64,000 nucleotides of DNA, taken from assembly GCF_014649015.1 (NCBI RefSeq), contig NZ_BMSF01000005.1:124001-188000 (forward strand), in the 5' to 3' direction. Under the pieces are notes generated by a model. That model had not been told where the DNA came from and did not search any database. It saw only the letters and a list, made by a program, of their open reading frames with translations. Both the position numbers and the translations under genes were made by a program. Positions within the stretch are counted from its first letter, which is position 1. Each line of letters starts with the position of its first letter. Below are positions 7,894 to 15,566 of the stretch, in pieces. Origin of the DNA: Streptomyces narbonensis (lineage in GTDB: Bacteria; Actinomycetota; Actinomycetes; Streptomycetales; Streptomycetaceae).

Positions 7894-8942
7894 CGGTCGG
7901 CCTCCTGTCGGAGCAGCTGGCGGAAGTAGAAGACGAGCGCGGCCACGAGGAGGAGGACGGTGAGCGTGGAGACGGCCGCCCCGAGGTCGTAGCGGTGCAG
8001 GGACTGGGCGACGCGGTAGGCGTAGACGGGCAGGGTGGTCGTCGCCTCGCCCGGGCCGCCCTTGGTGACGGCCCAGATCTGGGCGAAGCAGCGGAAGACC
8101 CAGATGACTTCGAGGCAGAGGACGAGGCCGAAGATCGGGCGGAGGAGGGGCAGCGTGATCGAGCGGAAGATCCTCCCGCCGCCGGCCCCGTCGAGCCGGG
8201 CCGACTCGTACAGCTCGTCGGGGACGGTCAGCAGCGCCGAGTGCAGGGTGATCGCGGCGAAGGGGACCGACTGCCAGACCACGAGCAGGACCAGCACGGT
8301 GAACGCGGCGGGACCGTCGGCCAGCCACGAGTAGCCCTCGAAGGACTCGAACCCGAGCCGGACGAGCAGCCAGTTGACCACGCCGAGCCGGGAGGCGAAG
8401 AGCCACTGGAAGACGGTGGTGGTGGCGATCACGGGGCTGGCCCACGCGAGGACCAGCCCGCTCGTCACGAGGATCCGCATCCGCCGGCCGAGCTTGCGCA
8501 TCATCAGGGCGATCAGTGTGGCGATCACCATGATCAGGACGACGTTGACGGAGGTCCACCAGAAGGTGCGCCGGACGACCGCCCAGAACTGGGGGTCGGT
8601 CAGGACGGTGCGGTAGTTGGCCAAGCCGACGAAGGGGGCGCCGCCGCGGATGAGTTCGCCCATGCCGTACTGCTGGAAGGAGATCAGCAGGTTGCGGACG
8701 AGGGGGTATCCGAGGAGGAGTGCGCCGCCGAGGACGGTGGGGGCGACGAGGAGGTACGGCCAGAGGGCCGAGCCTCGGGGGAGGCGTGAGAGGCGCCTTC
8801 GTGGTGGGGGCGGCTTCGGCGCCGGACGGAGCTTCGCGCTCGGTCGGCTCGGCGGTGCCGGACGGATCGCCTGCGCTGGGCGGCTCGCCTGCGCTGGACG
8901 GCTCGCCTGCGCTGGGCGGCTCGTTGAACCCGGACCGGTCAC
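7890..8942 (-). CDS. Carbohydrate ABC transporter permease (MalF/DasB type)
   Basis: 350 residues from GTG 8942, overlapping the binding-protein stop by four bases (GTGA). About 45 N-terminal residues form a Pro/Arg/Ala-rich cytoplasmic tail built from six-residue repeats (RPAQAS). This is unusual for the family and comes from an 18-bp DNA tandem repeat. The membrane part follows from about residue 50 (LWPYLLVAPTVLGGALLLGYP), with the EAA loop DELYESARLDGAGGGRIFRSITLP. It forms the channel with the adjacent permease. The sugar is probably an amino-sugar oligosaccharide, judging by the GH20 gene. Confidence 0.9.
   Translation of the reverse strand: MTGPGSTSRPAQASRPAQASRPAQAIRPAPPSRPSAKLRPAPKPPPPRRRLSRLPRGSALWPYLLVAPTVLGGALLLGYPLVRNLLISFQQYGMGELIRGGAPFVGLANYRTVLTDPQFWAVVRRTFWWTSVNVVLIMVIATLIALMMRKLGRRMRILVTSGLVLAWASPVIATTTVFQWLFASRLGVVNWLLVRLGFESFEGYSWLADGPAAFTVLVLLVVWQSVPFAAITLHSALLTVPDELYESARLDGAGGGRIFRSITLPLLRPIFGLVLCLEVIWVFRCFAQIWAVTKGGPGEATTTLPVYAYRVAQSLHRYDLGAAVSTLTVLLLVAALVFYFRQLLRQEADR
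8845..8916. repeat. 18-bp tandem repeat, about 4 units, coding
   Basis: Units start at 8845, 8863, 8881 and 8899, the last three nearly identical (CGGNTCGCCTGCGCTGGN). Read on the minus strand they encode PAPPSR, PAQAIR, PAQASR and PAQASR in the permease N-terminal tail. The unit is a multiple of three, so the copy number can vary without breaking the frame. Confidence 0.85.
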
Positions 8943-10198
8943 GAGCCGAGGGTCTTCGTGATGCTCCGGGACGCGGTGACGGCCGCCGTCGCCGGATCGC
9001 CGCCCGTCAGCACGGCGGTCATGTACTGCTTGATCGGGTTGGTGGCCTCGACGGCCGCCCACTGCGGGGAGTTGGGTGTGGCCCGGCCCTGGGCCGCCCC
9101 GGCGGCCATCGCGGCCGTGCCCGCGTCGCCCTGGATGACCCGGGCGAGCGAGGTGCGGTTGGGGACGTAGCTCATCGTTCTCGCCATGTCCGTCTGCCAC
9201 TTCTCGCCCGCGAGGGCCGCGACGACCTGGTAGGCGGCCTCCGGGTGGGTCGACGCCTCGGGGACGAGGAGGTCGGAGCCGCCGGTGAAGACCGCGCCGG
9301 GCCGGTCCGCCGTCTTGCCGGGCACGGGGAAGAAGCCGAGCTTGCCCTTGAGCGCGGGGTTGATCTCCTCGACGATCTTCGCCCCGCCCGGAACGGCGAT
9401 GATCTGGGCGATGTCGCCCTTGGCGAAGACCTCGGCCTGCGGGGGCTTCGCCTCGTCGGCGTCCTTCGGACCCTTGCCGAGCGACTGGAGCCGCCGGTAG
9501 AAGTCCATGCCGGCGAGGGCCTGCGGCGTGTCGAGCGCGCCCTTCCACGCCGCGCCGTCCTGGACTGCGAGGTCGCCGCCCTCCTCCCAGACGAAGCCGG
9601 AGAGGGTGAACCAGTTCTGGCCGGGGAGGTAGATGCCCTGGGTCCTGCCCCGGTTGAGCTTCGCGGTGACGGCGAGCCATTCGGCCTGCGTCTTCGGGGG
9701 CGCGGTGACGCCCGCCGCGGCGAAGAGGTCCTTGTGGTAGATCACGACGCGGTTGGCCGCGTACCAGGGGACGCCGTACTGCTTGCCGTCGACCTTGCCC
9801 GGTTCGGCGAGCCCGGGGAGCCAGTCGGCGCCGTTCAGCTCGGCCACCTTGTCGCTGAGGTCGCGCACGCCGCCGCTCGCCGCGTACTGCGCGACCTGGG
9901 TGTTGCCCACCTCGATGACGTCCGGGGCGTCCTTGCTGGCGAGGGCGGCCGTGACCTTCTCGCCGATGCCGTCCCACTCCTGGATCTGGATGTCGAGCTC
10001 GATGTCCTCGTGCTCCGCTTCGAAGTCGGCGCGGAAGCGGGTGAGGAAGGAGTCGGTGACGCTGTCCTTCATGATCCAGACGGTCACCTTCTCCGCTCCG
10101 CCGGAGGCGTCCGGGGAGCTCGGCCCGCCACAGGCCGTGGCGGCGAGGACGACGGCCGCCGCGAGGGCGACGGTACGGGGGAGAGTCTGCACGGGCAC
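8939..10198 (-). CDS. Extracellular sugar-binding lipoprotein of ABC importer
   Basis: 419 residues. The lipoprotein signal has the lipobox LAATAC before GGPSSPD, so it is anchored to the outer face of the membrane. The mature protein has the fold of family 1 solute-binding proteins (VTVWIMKDSVTDSFLTRF, then DAPDVIEVGNTQVAQYAASG), close to those for N-acetylglucosamine or chitobiose. It is the first gene of a five-gene operon with two permeases, GH20 and CBM3-GH16, divergent from two GntR regulators. The substrate is inferred from the hexosaminidase; other beta-linked oligosaccharides are possible. Confidence 0.88.
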   Translation of the reverse strand: MPVQTLPRTVALAAAVVLAATACGGPSSPDASGGAEKVTVWIMKDSVTDSFLTRFRADFEAEHEDIELDIQIQEWDGIGEKVTAALASKDAPDVIEVGNTQVAQYAASGGVRDLSDKVAELNGADWLPGLAEPGKVDGKQYGVPWYAANRVVIYHKDLFAAAGVTAPPKTQAEWLAVTAKLNRGRTQGIYLPGQNWFTLSGFVWEEGGDLAVQDGAAWKGALDTPQALAGMDFYRRLQSLGKGPKDADEAKPPQAEVFAKGDIAQIIAVPGGAKIVEEINPALKGKLGFFPVPGKTADRPGAVFTGGSDLLVPEASTHPEAAYQVVAALAGEKWQTDMARTMSYVPNRTSLARVIQGDAGTAAMAAGAAQGRATPNSPQWAAVEATNPIKQYMTAVLTGGDPATAAVTASRSITKTLGS

Positions 10199-10210
10199 CT
10201 CGATGGCTAG

Positions 10211-10233
10211 TTGACCAATTGGTTAAGTGGTCA
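10211..10233. promoter_or_regulatory. Palindromic operator near the importer start
   Basis: TTGACCAATTGGTTAA (10211-10226) is a near-perfect palindrome of TTGACC/GGTTAA half-sites, followed by TGGTCA at 10228-10233. It lies 13 bases before the binding-protein start, where a bound repressor would block transcription. The half-site (TGGTC/GACCA) resembles those of HutC-type GntR regulators such as DasR, so one or both divergent GntR proteins probably bind here. Confidence 0.65.
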
Positions 10234-10337
10234 GGTGTGTGCCCAGAAGGTGGCATGGACCAATCGCGCCGTCAATCCCCAGAAAAAGATGTGTTGTTCA
10301 GTCGATGACAGGTCAACTCGACGGACTAGTATCCGAC

Positions 10338-10354
10338 TTACCAGTTGACCAGTA
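10338..10354. promoter_or_regulatory. Second GntR-type operator near the regulator gene
   Basis: TTACCAGTTGACCAGTA carries the ACCAGT half-site twice as a direct repeat, 29 bases upstream of the first GntR start. A third GGTCAA half-site is at 10311. The array suggests autoregulation of the divergent regulator gene. Confidence 0.55.
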
Positions 10355-10382
10355 GGGGGCGCGGCATGAAGGGCGGCACGGC

Positions 10383-11150
10383 ATGATGGACGACTCCTCC
10401 AGCGGGGTGCTGAAGCGGGAGCGCGTACGGGAACACCTCCTGGGCCTGATCGAAGCCGGCGGCCCCGGCGACCCGATCCCGTCCGAGCGCACCCTCTGCG
10501 CGACCCTCGGCGTCTCGCGCCCCACCCTGCGTGCGGCGGTCGACGAACTCGTCGCCACGGGCGCGCTGGTGCGGGAGCACGGGCGCGGCATGTTCGTCGC
10601 CCCCGCCAAGATCACCCAGCGGCTCGCCCCCGACGACGCGGCCTTCGCCGTCCCGCGGGCCTCCGGCAGCTGGTCCAGCACGGTCCTGGAATCGGCCACG
10701 GTCCGGGCCGGCGCCCGCATCGGCCGCAGGCTCCGCCTCTCACCCGCCGCCGAACTGCTCTACATCGCCCGCCTCCGCCTGGTCGACGGCGCGCCCATGG
10801 CCATCGAGCACCTGCACATCCCGGCGGACCTGGTCGGCGCCGCCCTCACCCCGGAGGAGCTCGAAGCGGGCGACCTCTACGACCATCTGCGGGAGCACCA
10901 CCAGGTCCACGTCCAGGAGGCCACGCAGTCGATCGAACCCACCGTCGTCAGCGAGGACGAAGCCGCACTCCTCGACGTCCCCGTCCTCTCGCCCGCGCTG
11001 CTGATCGAGCGCCTCACCCTCGACACCGCCGGCCGTCCGGTCGAGTACGTCCACTCGGTGTACCGGGGCGACCGCTACCGCATCGTCTCCCGCCTCGACT
11101 TCACGCGTGACGGCCTCGTGACCTCGTCCACCGAGGGAGATGCATACTGA
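10383..11150 (+). CDS. GntR-family (HutC/UTRA) transcriptional regulator, copy 1
   Basis: 255 residues. The N-terminal winged helix-turn-helix (about residues 10-75) contains IPSERTLCATLGVSRPTLRAAV and LVREHGRGMFVAP. The C-terminal UTRA ligand domain contains RAGARIGRRL, LYIARLRLVDGAPMAIE, and Y-x-x-S-V-Y-R-G-D-R-Y-R near the end. The protein is divergent from the sugar importer operon across a 184-bp region with repeated TTGACC half-sites, so it is the likely local repressor, released by a sugar phosphate. GAAGGG about 10 bases upstream may be the ribosome site; ATG codons at 10383 and 10386 are both possible. It is strongly similar to the next gene. Confidence 0.9.
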   Translation: MMDDSSSGVLKRERVREHLLGLIEAGGPGDPIPSERTLCATLGVSRPTLRAAVDELVATGALVREHGRGMFVAPAKITQRLAPDDAAFAVPRASGSWSSTVLESATVRAGARIGRRLRLSPAAELLYIARLRLVDGAPMAIEHLHIPADLVGAALTPEELEAGDLYDHLREHHQVHVQEATQSIEPTVVSEDEAALLDVPVLSPALLIERLTLDTAGRPVEYVHSVYRGDRYRIVSRLDFTRDGLVTSSTEGDAY

Positions 11151-11183
11151 CGCCCAACCGACCGAACGAGGGGGAGGACCGGG

Positions 11184-12011
11184 ATGGAGCCGCACGGAGG
11201 AGGCAGCGCACAGCCGGACGCGCGGCCCGCGCCCCGGCCGGAGCTCAAGCGCGAGCGCGTACGCGAGCACCTGCTCACCGTCATCGACGCCCGCCGCCCC
11301 GGGGACGCCATCCCCTCCGAGCGCACCCTCTGCGCGACCCTCGGCGTCTCCCGTCCCACCCTCCGGGCCGCCGTCGACGAGCTGGTGGCCACGGGCCTGC
11401 TGGTGCGGGAGCACGGCCGGGGGATGTTCGTCGCCCCCGCCAAGATCACCCAGGAACTGGTCGCCGAGCAGCACCCGGCCGGCGCGCCCCGCGGCCAGGG
11501 CGGCCGGGGCACCTGGACGAGCAGGGTGCTCGGACTCCGCACCGTACGGGCCGGTGCGCGCATCGGCCGCAAGCTCACGCTCTCGCCGGCGGCGGACCTG
11601 GTGCACGTGACCCGACTCCGCTACGTCGACGGAGACCCGATCGCCCTGGAGCAGCTGCACGTCCCGGCGGACCTGGTGCCCGGGCTCACCGTCGCCGACA
11701 TGGAAGGCGGCTTCTACGCCCATCTGCGCGAGAGGTGCGGCATCCGCACGGCCCACGCGGTCCAGTCCATCGAACCGACGGTGCTGAGCGAGGAGGAGGC
11801 GGCCCTGCTCGACGTACCGGTCCTCTCACCCGCGCTGCTCTTCGACCGGATCACCTCCGACACGGGCGGCAGACCGGTCGAGTACGTCCGCTCCCTCTAC
11901 CGCGGCGACCGCTACCGCATCGTCTCCAGGCTCGCTCTCCGCGAGGGAGCGGCCGACCATCCGGCGGCGGACGCCGGGCCCGCCGGGGCATGGTGGGGGA
12001 CGGTGGAGTGA
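11184..12011 (+). CDS. GntR-family (HutC/UTRA) transcriptional regulator, copy 2
   Basis: 275 residues, a tandem paralogue of the preceding gene. It has the same winged helix (IPSERTLCATLGVSRPTLRAAVDE), with nearly identical recognition helices, and the same UTRA domain (RPVEYVRSLYRGDRYRIVSRL). Almost identical recognition helices imply that both proteins bind the same or overlapping operators. Differences lie mostly in the linker (ELVAEQHPAGAPRGQGGRG) and the effector-facing part, which suggests a different ligand. It has a 33-base gap to copy 1, GGGGGAGG upstream of the start, and a Gly/Ala tail of about 20 residues at the C-terminus. Confidence 0.9.
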   Translation: MEPHGGGSAQPDARPAPRPELKRERVREHLLTVIDARRPGDAIPSERTLCATLGVSRPTLRAAVDELVATGLLVREHGRGMFVAPAKITQELVAEQHPAGAPRGQGGRGTWTSRVLGLRTVRAGARIGRKLTLSPAADLVHVTRLRYVDGDPIALEQLHVPADLVPGLTVADMEGGFYAHLRERCGIRTAHAVQSIEPTVLSEEEAALLDVPVLSPALLFDRITSDTGGRPVEYVRSLYRGDRYRIVSRLALREGAADHPAADAGPAGAWWGTVE

Positions 12012-12085
12012 CCTGAGGGCCGGGTGCGAAGGGGTGTCGGGACCCGGGTCGGCACCCCACCCGCCGACTCGGGCAGGATGGCGCC

Positions 12086-14026
12086 ATGGGGACCGGACAA
12101 GGGCATACGAGGGCTGAACTGGGCGCGCTGCTGGACCGGGCGGGCCTGGAGACCGTGGGGGAGTGGGGCCCGGAGAACGTCCTCACACCCGCGGCGGCCT
12201 GGCGGCCCGTGATCTCGTACCACACCGTGCCGACCGCCACCGTCCGCGACGACCGGCCCGACCTCGTCCCGGCGCTCAACGCGCAGTGGCACCGCCTCGC
12301 GCGCGAGCACGGAATCTTCGACGACGAGGGCGAGTTCCTCGTCCACGTCGCGAACAGCGACAGCTGGGTCAGGGTTCGCCTCGGCCCCTCCTGGGACCTC
12401 GCGGGCGTCCTCGGTGACCGCCCTGGGCAGCCCGAGTTCGTCACCCTCTCCGTGGACGGGGACGCGCTGCTCGGAGTGACCAGCGAGGAGTACGAGGTCT
12501 GGCTCGTCGCCGTCACGGGATTCGGGGAACGGCGAGAGGAGGCGGCGCGGGCGGCGGCGCGGGAGACCTCCGAGGAGCGCGAGGCCGCGTGGGAACAGCT
12601 GCGCAACGCCCGGCTCCGGCCCACGAGGCTGCTGTGGGGGACGTGGGTGGAGTGGCTCGGCTTCAACGACGCCGCGAGCGACGAGGTGCTGACCCGACTG
12701 CTCGACCTCGGCATCGACTCCTTCCTGCACCGCACATCGTCCGCCACGGTCCTCGACGCCGCCGTCGCGCACCCGGACCCGCGGGTCCGTCATGCGCTCA
12801 CCGAGCGCCGGCGGTCCCTGTCCCCGGAGCACTGGACCGCCCTGGTCCTGGGCGAGGAGAGCCCGGCCCGCCGCGCTCTGCTCGTCGAGACGGCCGCCGC
12901 CAGGGGCGGCCTGACGGAGGAGGGACACGAGCGGATCGCCACCGACCCGTCCCCCCTCGTCCGCGCGGAAGCCGCCCGGACCCCCGGCCTTCCGCCGCAC
13001 CTCCTGACGGTCCTCGCCGCCGACCCGGACCCGGCGGTGCGGGCCGCCGCCGGGGGCGGTGGCGAGGACCGGCCGCACCCGGGGCCGATCGACAGGGCCG
13101 CCCACCAGGCCCTGGCCGCGCACGACGACCCGCACACCCGACAGACCCTGGCTGCCGATCCGCACGCTCACCCCGAGGTGCTCGCCCTCCTCGCCGCCGA
13201 CGAGAACGCGGACGTACGACGGACCCTCGCCGCTCATCCCCGTCTGACGGCCGACGCCCTCGCCGCGCTCCTGGCGGACGAGGACGAGCCGGTACGGCGG
13301 GCGGTGTCCGTCCATCCCGCGCTCTCCGAGGAGCAGCGCGCGGCCTGCCTGCCCGGCATCGACCTCGACGGGATGCGATACGACGTGCCGTGGGTACGCG
13401 ACCTCCACGGAGACCCGGCGGCGATGCGCCGGCTCGCCTCCTCCTGCCACCCGCTGCTGCGCGGCACCGTCGCCCGGGCCCGACACCTCCCGCCGGACGT
13501 CGTCGAACGTCTCGCGCGGGACGAGGACAGGGTCGTACGCCTCTTCCTCGCGGAGTCCTGCGACGACGCGCCGGCCGACATGCTGCTGGAGGTCTGGCAG
13601 TGGTGGAACGGCAGCTTCAGTGCCCCCGGCCGCCCCCGGACCCACCCCAACTTCCCGCGCGTGGGCCTGCTTCCGTACGCGACCGACCCGCACCCGCGCC
13701 TGCGCCAACTGGCTTTGGACGACCCCGAATCCACCCCCGAGCTGGTGGAGCGGTTCAGTCGGGACGAAGACGGCGAGGTCCGGCTCCGGGCCGCCACCGA
13801 CCCCCGGCTCTCGGCGGCCTCGGCGTTCCGCCTGCTCGACGACGGGAGCGCCGCGGTCCGGCAGGCGGCGGCCCGGCACCCCGCCCTGCCCGCGGGCGCC
13901 TTGGTCCGCGCGCTGCGCGACCGCGAGCTCATGCGGGACGCCACCATGAACCCGGCGCTGCCGGATTCGTTGATGCACTGGATGATCGACACCGCGGTTG
14001 CCGGGCTGGAGGAACGGCGGCCGTGA
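12086..14026 (+). CDS. LRV (leucine-rich repeat variant) protein
   Basis: 646 residues without signal or membrane segments. The first ~200 residues form a unique domain (VISYHTVPTATVRDD, then WVRVRLGPSWDLAGVL, then LRPTRLLWGTWVEWLGFND). The rest is a chain of ~24-residue helical repeats of the type A-x-HP-x-L-x-x-x-x-L-x-x-LL-x-D-x-D-x-x-VRRA (e.g. LAAHPRLTADALAALLADED), typical of LRV/HEAT-like repeats. Such proteins are common in Streptomyces and of unknown function; a scaffold or protein-binding role is inferred. It is 74 bases downstream of the GntR pair but unlikely to be functionally linked. Confidence 0.8.
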   Translation: MGTGQGHTRAELGALLDRAGLETVGEWGPENVLTPAAAWRPVISYHTVPTATVRDDRPDLVPALNAQWHRLAREHGIFDDEGEFLVHVANSDSWVRVRLGPSWDLAGVLGDRPGQPEFVTLSVDGDALLGVTSEEYEVWLVAVTGFGERREEAARAAARETSEEREAAWEQLRNARLRPTRLLWGTWVEWLGFNDAASDEVLTRLLDLGIDSFLHRTSSATVLDAAVAHPDPRVRHALTERRRSLSPEHWTALVLGEESPARRALLVETAAARGGLTEEGHERIATDPSPLVRAEAARTPGLPPHLLTVLAADPDPAVRAAAGGGGEDRPHPGPIDRAAHQALAAHDDPHTRQTLAADPHAHPEVLALLAADENADVRRTLAAHPRLTADALAALLADEDEPVRRAVSVHPALSEEQRAACLPGIDLDGMRYDVPWVRDLHGDPAAMRRLASSCHPLLRGTVARARHLPPDVVERLARDEDRVVRLFLAESCDDAPADMLLEVWQWWNGSFSAPGRPRTHPNFPRVGLLPYATDPHPRLRQLALDDPESTPELVERFSRDEDGEVRLRAATDPRLSAASAFRLLDDGSAAVRQAAARHPALPAGALVRALRDRELMRDATMNPALPDSLMHWMIDTAVAGLEERRP

Positions 14027-14189
14027 CGGACCACGGCGCGGGACGCGACGCACAGCGGCCGACACCGGCACAGGAAGTGCCCGCCTCCCTCGCCGCGTAC
14101 GCCCGCCCTGTAACCCCGCCCCGGTGGCCGCGTGTGGGGGCTCAAAGAGCACGACGGAGCGGGCCGAGCAGCGAGCGCGCGAGGACGAG

Positions 14190-14336
14190 ATGACGATGAC
14201 CCGGTTCGAGGACGCGCCGCGCGTCGTCGAGTATCTCCGTCAGCTCCAGCCGCGCCTCCGTGCCGCGCCCCACGGCGATCAGCCCCTGGACCCGCTGGAG
14301 CCGGCTGTGCGTGACATGGGGGTGGTCGCGCCCTAG
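14190..14336 (+). CDS. Short hypothetical ORF, probably a gene fragment
   Basis: 48 codons from ATG 14190 (MTMTRFEDAPRVVEYL...). The frame ends at a TAG placed exactly where an insertion-sequence end begins (14337), so the real gene may once have continued past it. CGAGGACGAG precedes the start. No family is recognised. It may also be a chance ORF. Confidence 0.35.
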   Translation: MTMTRFEDAPRVVEYLRQLQPRLRAAPHGDQPLDPLEPAVRDMGVVAP

Positions 14337-14442
14337 GGGGTGTCGTCAAATTTCCGTCTGCCCCGCAACGCTCCCCCAGCTACCGCTGGGAGGTGCCCCC
14401 AGGCACGCACTCTCGCCGCACCGGGAGAAAGCCCACTGCTCC
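14337..14442. mobile_element. Insertion-sequence end or MITE-like remnant
   Basis: The segment begins GGGGTGTCGTCAAATTTCC and contains the hairpin CCCAGC-TACC-GCTGGG (14375-14390) followed by GGTGCCCCCAGG. From memory this composition recurs at the ends of Streptomyces insertion sequences. It is lower in G+C than its surroundings at its left end. It abuts a truncated ORF on the right (minus strand) and a short ORF on the left. No transposase is present. The right boundary, near 14442, is estimated from where the gene-like frame resumes. Confidence 0.55.
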
Positions 14443-14903
14443 TGGAGCCACTCCCGGCTGACCGGGCGGCGCAGCCCCGACCGGCGGCAGTCGACGGCCG
14501 CGGCCACGACCGCCGCACCCCGGGGGTTGGTCCCCGGAGCCCAGGCGTTCTGCCACGAGGAGAGCAGCTCGGGCCCGGCCGCCACGACCTCGGCGAGCCC
14601 GAACCGGTCGCCGCTCTCCAGGGCGAGCCGGATCCGCGGATCCTCCCGGTGTGCCGCGGCACGCAGCTGTTCCGCCTCGGACCAGTGGCGTTCGAGCCGG
14701 ATCTTCGTCGCCGCGTCCAGCACGCCGCGCTGGACGCGCCAGGCGTCCCGGTCGGACCCCGTCAGCCGGCTCTCCTCACGGGCGTCGTACCGCCGGAACT
14801 CCTCCGAGCGCATCGTCGCCAGGACGATGACGCGCCCGGGCCGCAGCAGCCGCCGCGAGGGCCGGCTTGTCGGGGCCCCACTGTCGTAGGCCCTGCCTAC
14901 CAT
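14443..14903 (-). pseudogene. Truncated fragment of a large ATP-binding/repeat protein
   Basis: The minus-strand frame encodes a coherent soluble segment: RVIVLATMRSEEFRRYDA, then TKIRLERHWSEAEQLRAA, then GLAEVVAAGPELLSSWQ, then RPVSREWLQE. It then runs into the insertion-sequence remnant and stops there. Upstream, the frame has no proper beginning (it runs under the next plus-strand gene). The wording resembles the middle of large Streptomyces STAND-like NTPase/TPR proteins, recalled from memory and not checked. It appears to be an internal remnant lacking both ends. Confidence 0.5.
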
Positions 14904-14960
14904 GGAGAGCTCGATGGTCGTGCGGCCCTTCGCGGCCGCCGCGGGGGAGGGGGCGCGACA

Positions 14961-15548
14961 GTGCGCAGACCGGTTGAGGGCGAAGTCCACGTCAGCTACG
15001 GCCAGCTCTACGTCACGGACGACTCCGGCGAACAGCCCGGGCTCCACGAGTCGTTCGCCGGGCAGGTGTCGGGGCTGTGCGGGGCCGCGGTGCCCGGGTT
15101 CCTCTGGCTGGTCACGGGCCTCCACACCGGCCGTGTGGGCTTCACCGTCGAGGTGCACGACGAGGCCCCCGAGGTGGACCCGCGGTGGGAGGACATCGTG
15201 GAGGCGTCCTACCGGCCCGCGTCCGCGGGCGCCGCTCTCGATCTGTGGGGCGGCGGCGGGTCCTGGCGCCTCGGCCTCGCGGAGACGGACTACCGCGTGC
15301 GCTACAGCGCCGAGGGGATGGACCGGGCTCACGACCTGGACACGCGTGTGGACGAGGAGGTCGTGGACGTCTACCTCCTCCAGTTCTGGCCGTCCCCGCC
15401 GGAACCGGACCGCGTGGTGCGGCAGACGTCGCGGCAGGCGGCCTACTGGCACGGCTTCGCAAGGGAGTTGACGCCGCCTCCGTCGCCGCCTCCGTCACCC
15501 CCTCCTGCTCCTCCTCGGATCGCGGCTCCAGAGGAAGGCCGTCCGTAA
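14961..15548 (+). CDS. Hypothetical protein with acidic core and Pro-rich tail
   Basis: 195 residues from GTG 14961, after a GGGGGAGG stretch. It is soluble and acidic, rich in aromatic residues (VHVSYGQLYV, ASYRPASAGAALDLWGGGGSWRLGL, VYLLQFWPSPPEPDRVVRQTS). The C-terminus is a run of PPPS and PPPA repeats. No family is recognised with confidence. It is convergent with a SUKH-domain protein only 18 bases away. Similar small proteins often accompany SUKH/SMI1 proteins, but no functional link can be shown here. Confidence 0.7.
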   Translation: MRRPVEGEVHVSYGQLYVTDDSGEQPGLHESFAGQVSGLCGAAVPGFLWLVTGLHTGRVGFTVEVHDEAPEVDPRWEDIVEASYRPASAGAALDLWGGGGSWRLGLAETDYRVRYSAEGMDRAHDLDTRVDEEVVDVYLLQFWPSPPEPDRVVRQTSRQAAYWHGFARELTPPPSPPPSPPPAPPRIAAPEEGRP

Positions 15549-15566
15549 ACCGCCCAGGGGAGCCTC

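Noticed and set aside
10211..10354. Canonical DasR (dre) sites.
   Set aside because: Half-sites are similar (TGGTC/GACCA) but spacing and centre differ from the ACTGGTCTAGACCAGT pattern; local GntR proteins are better candidates.
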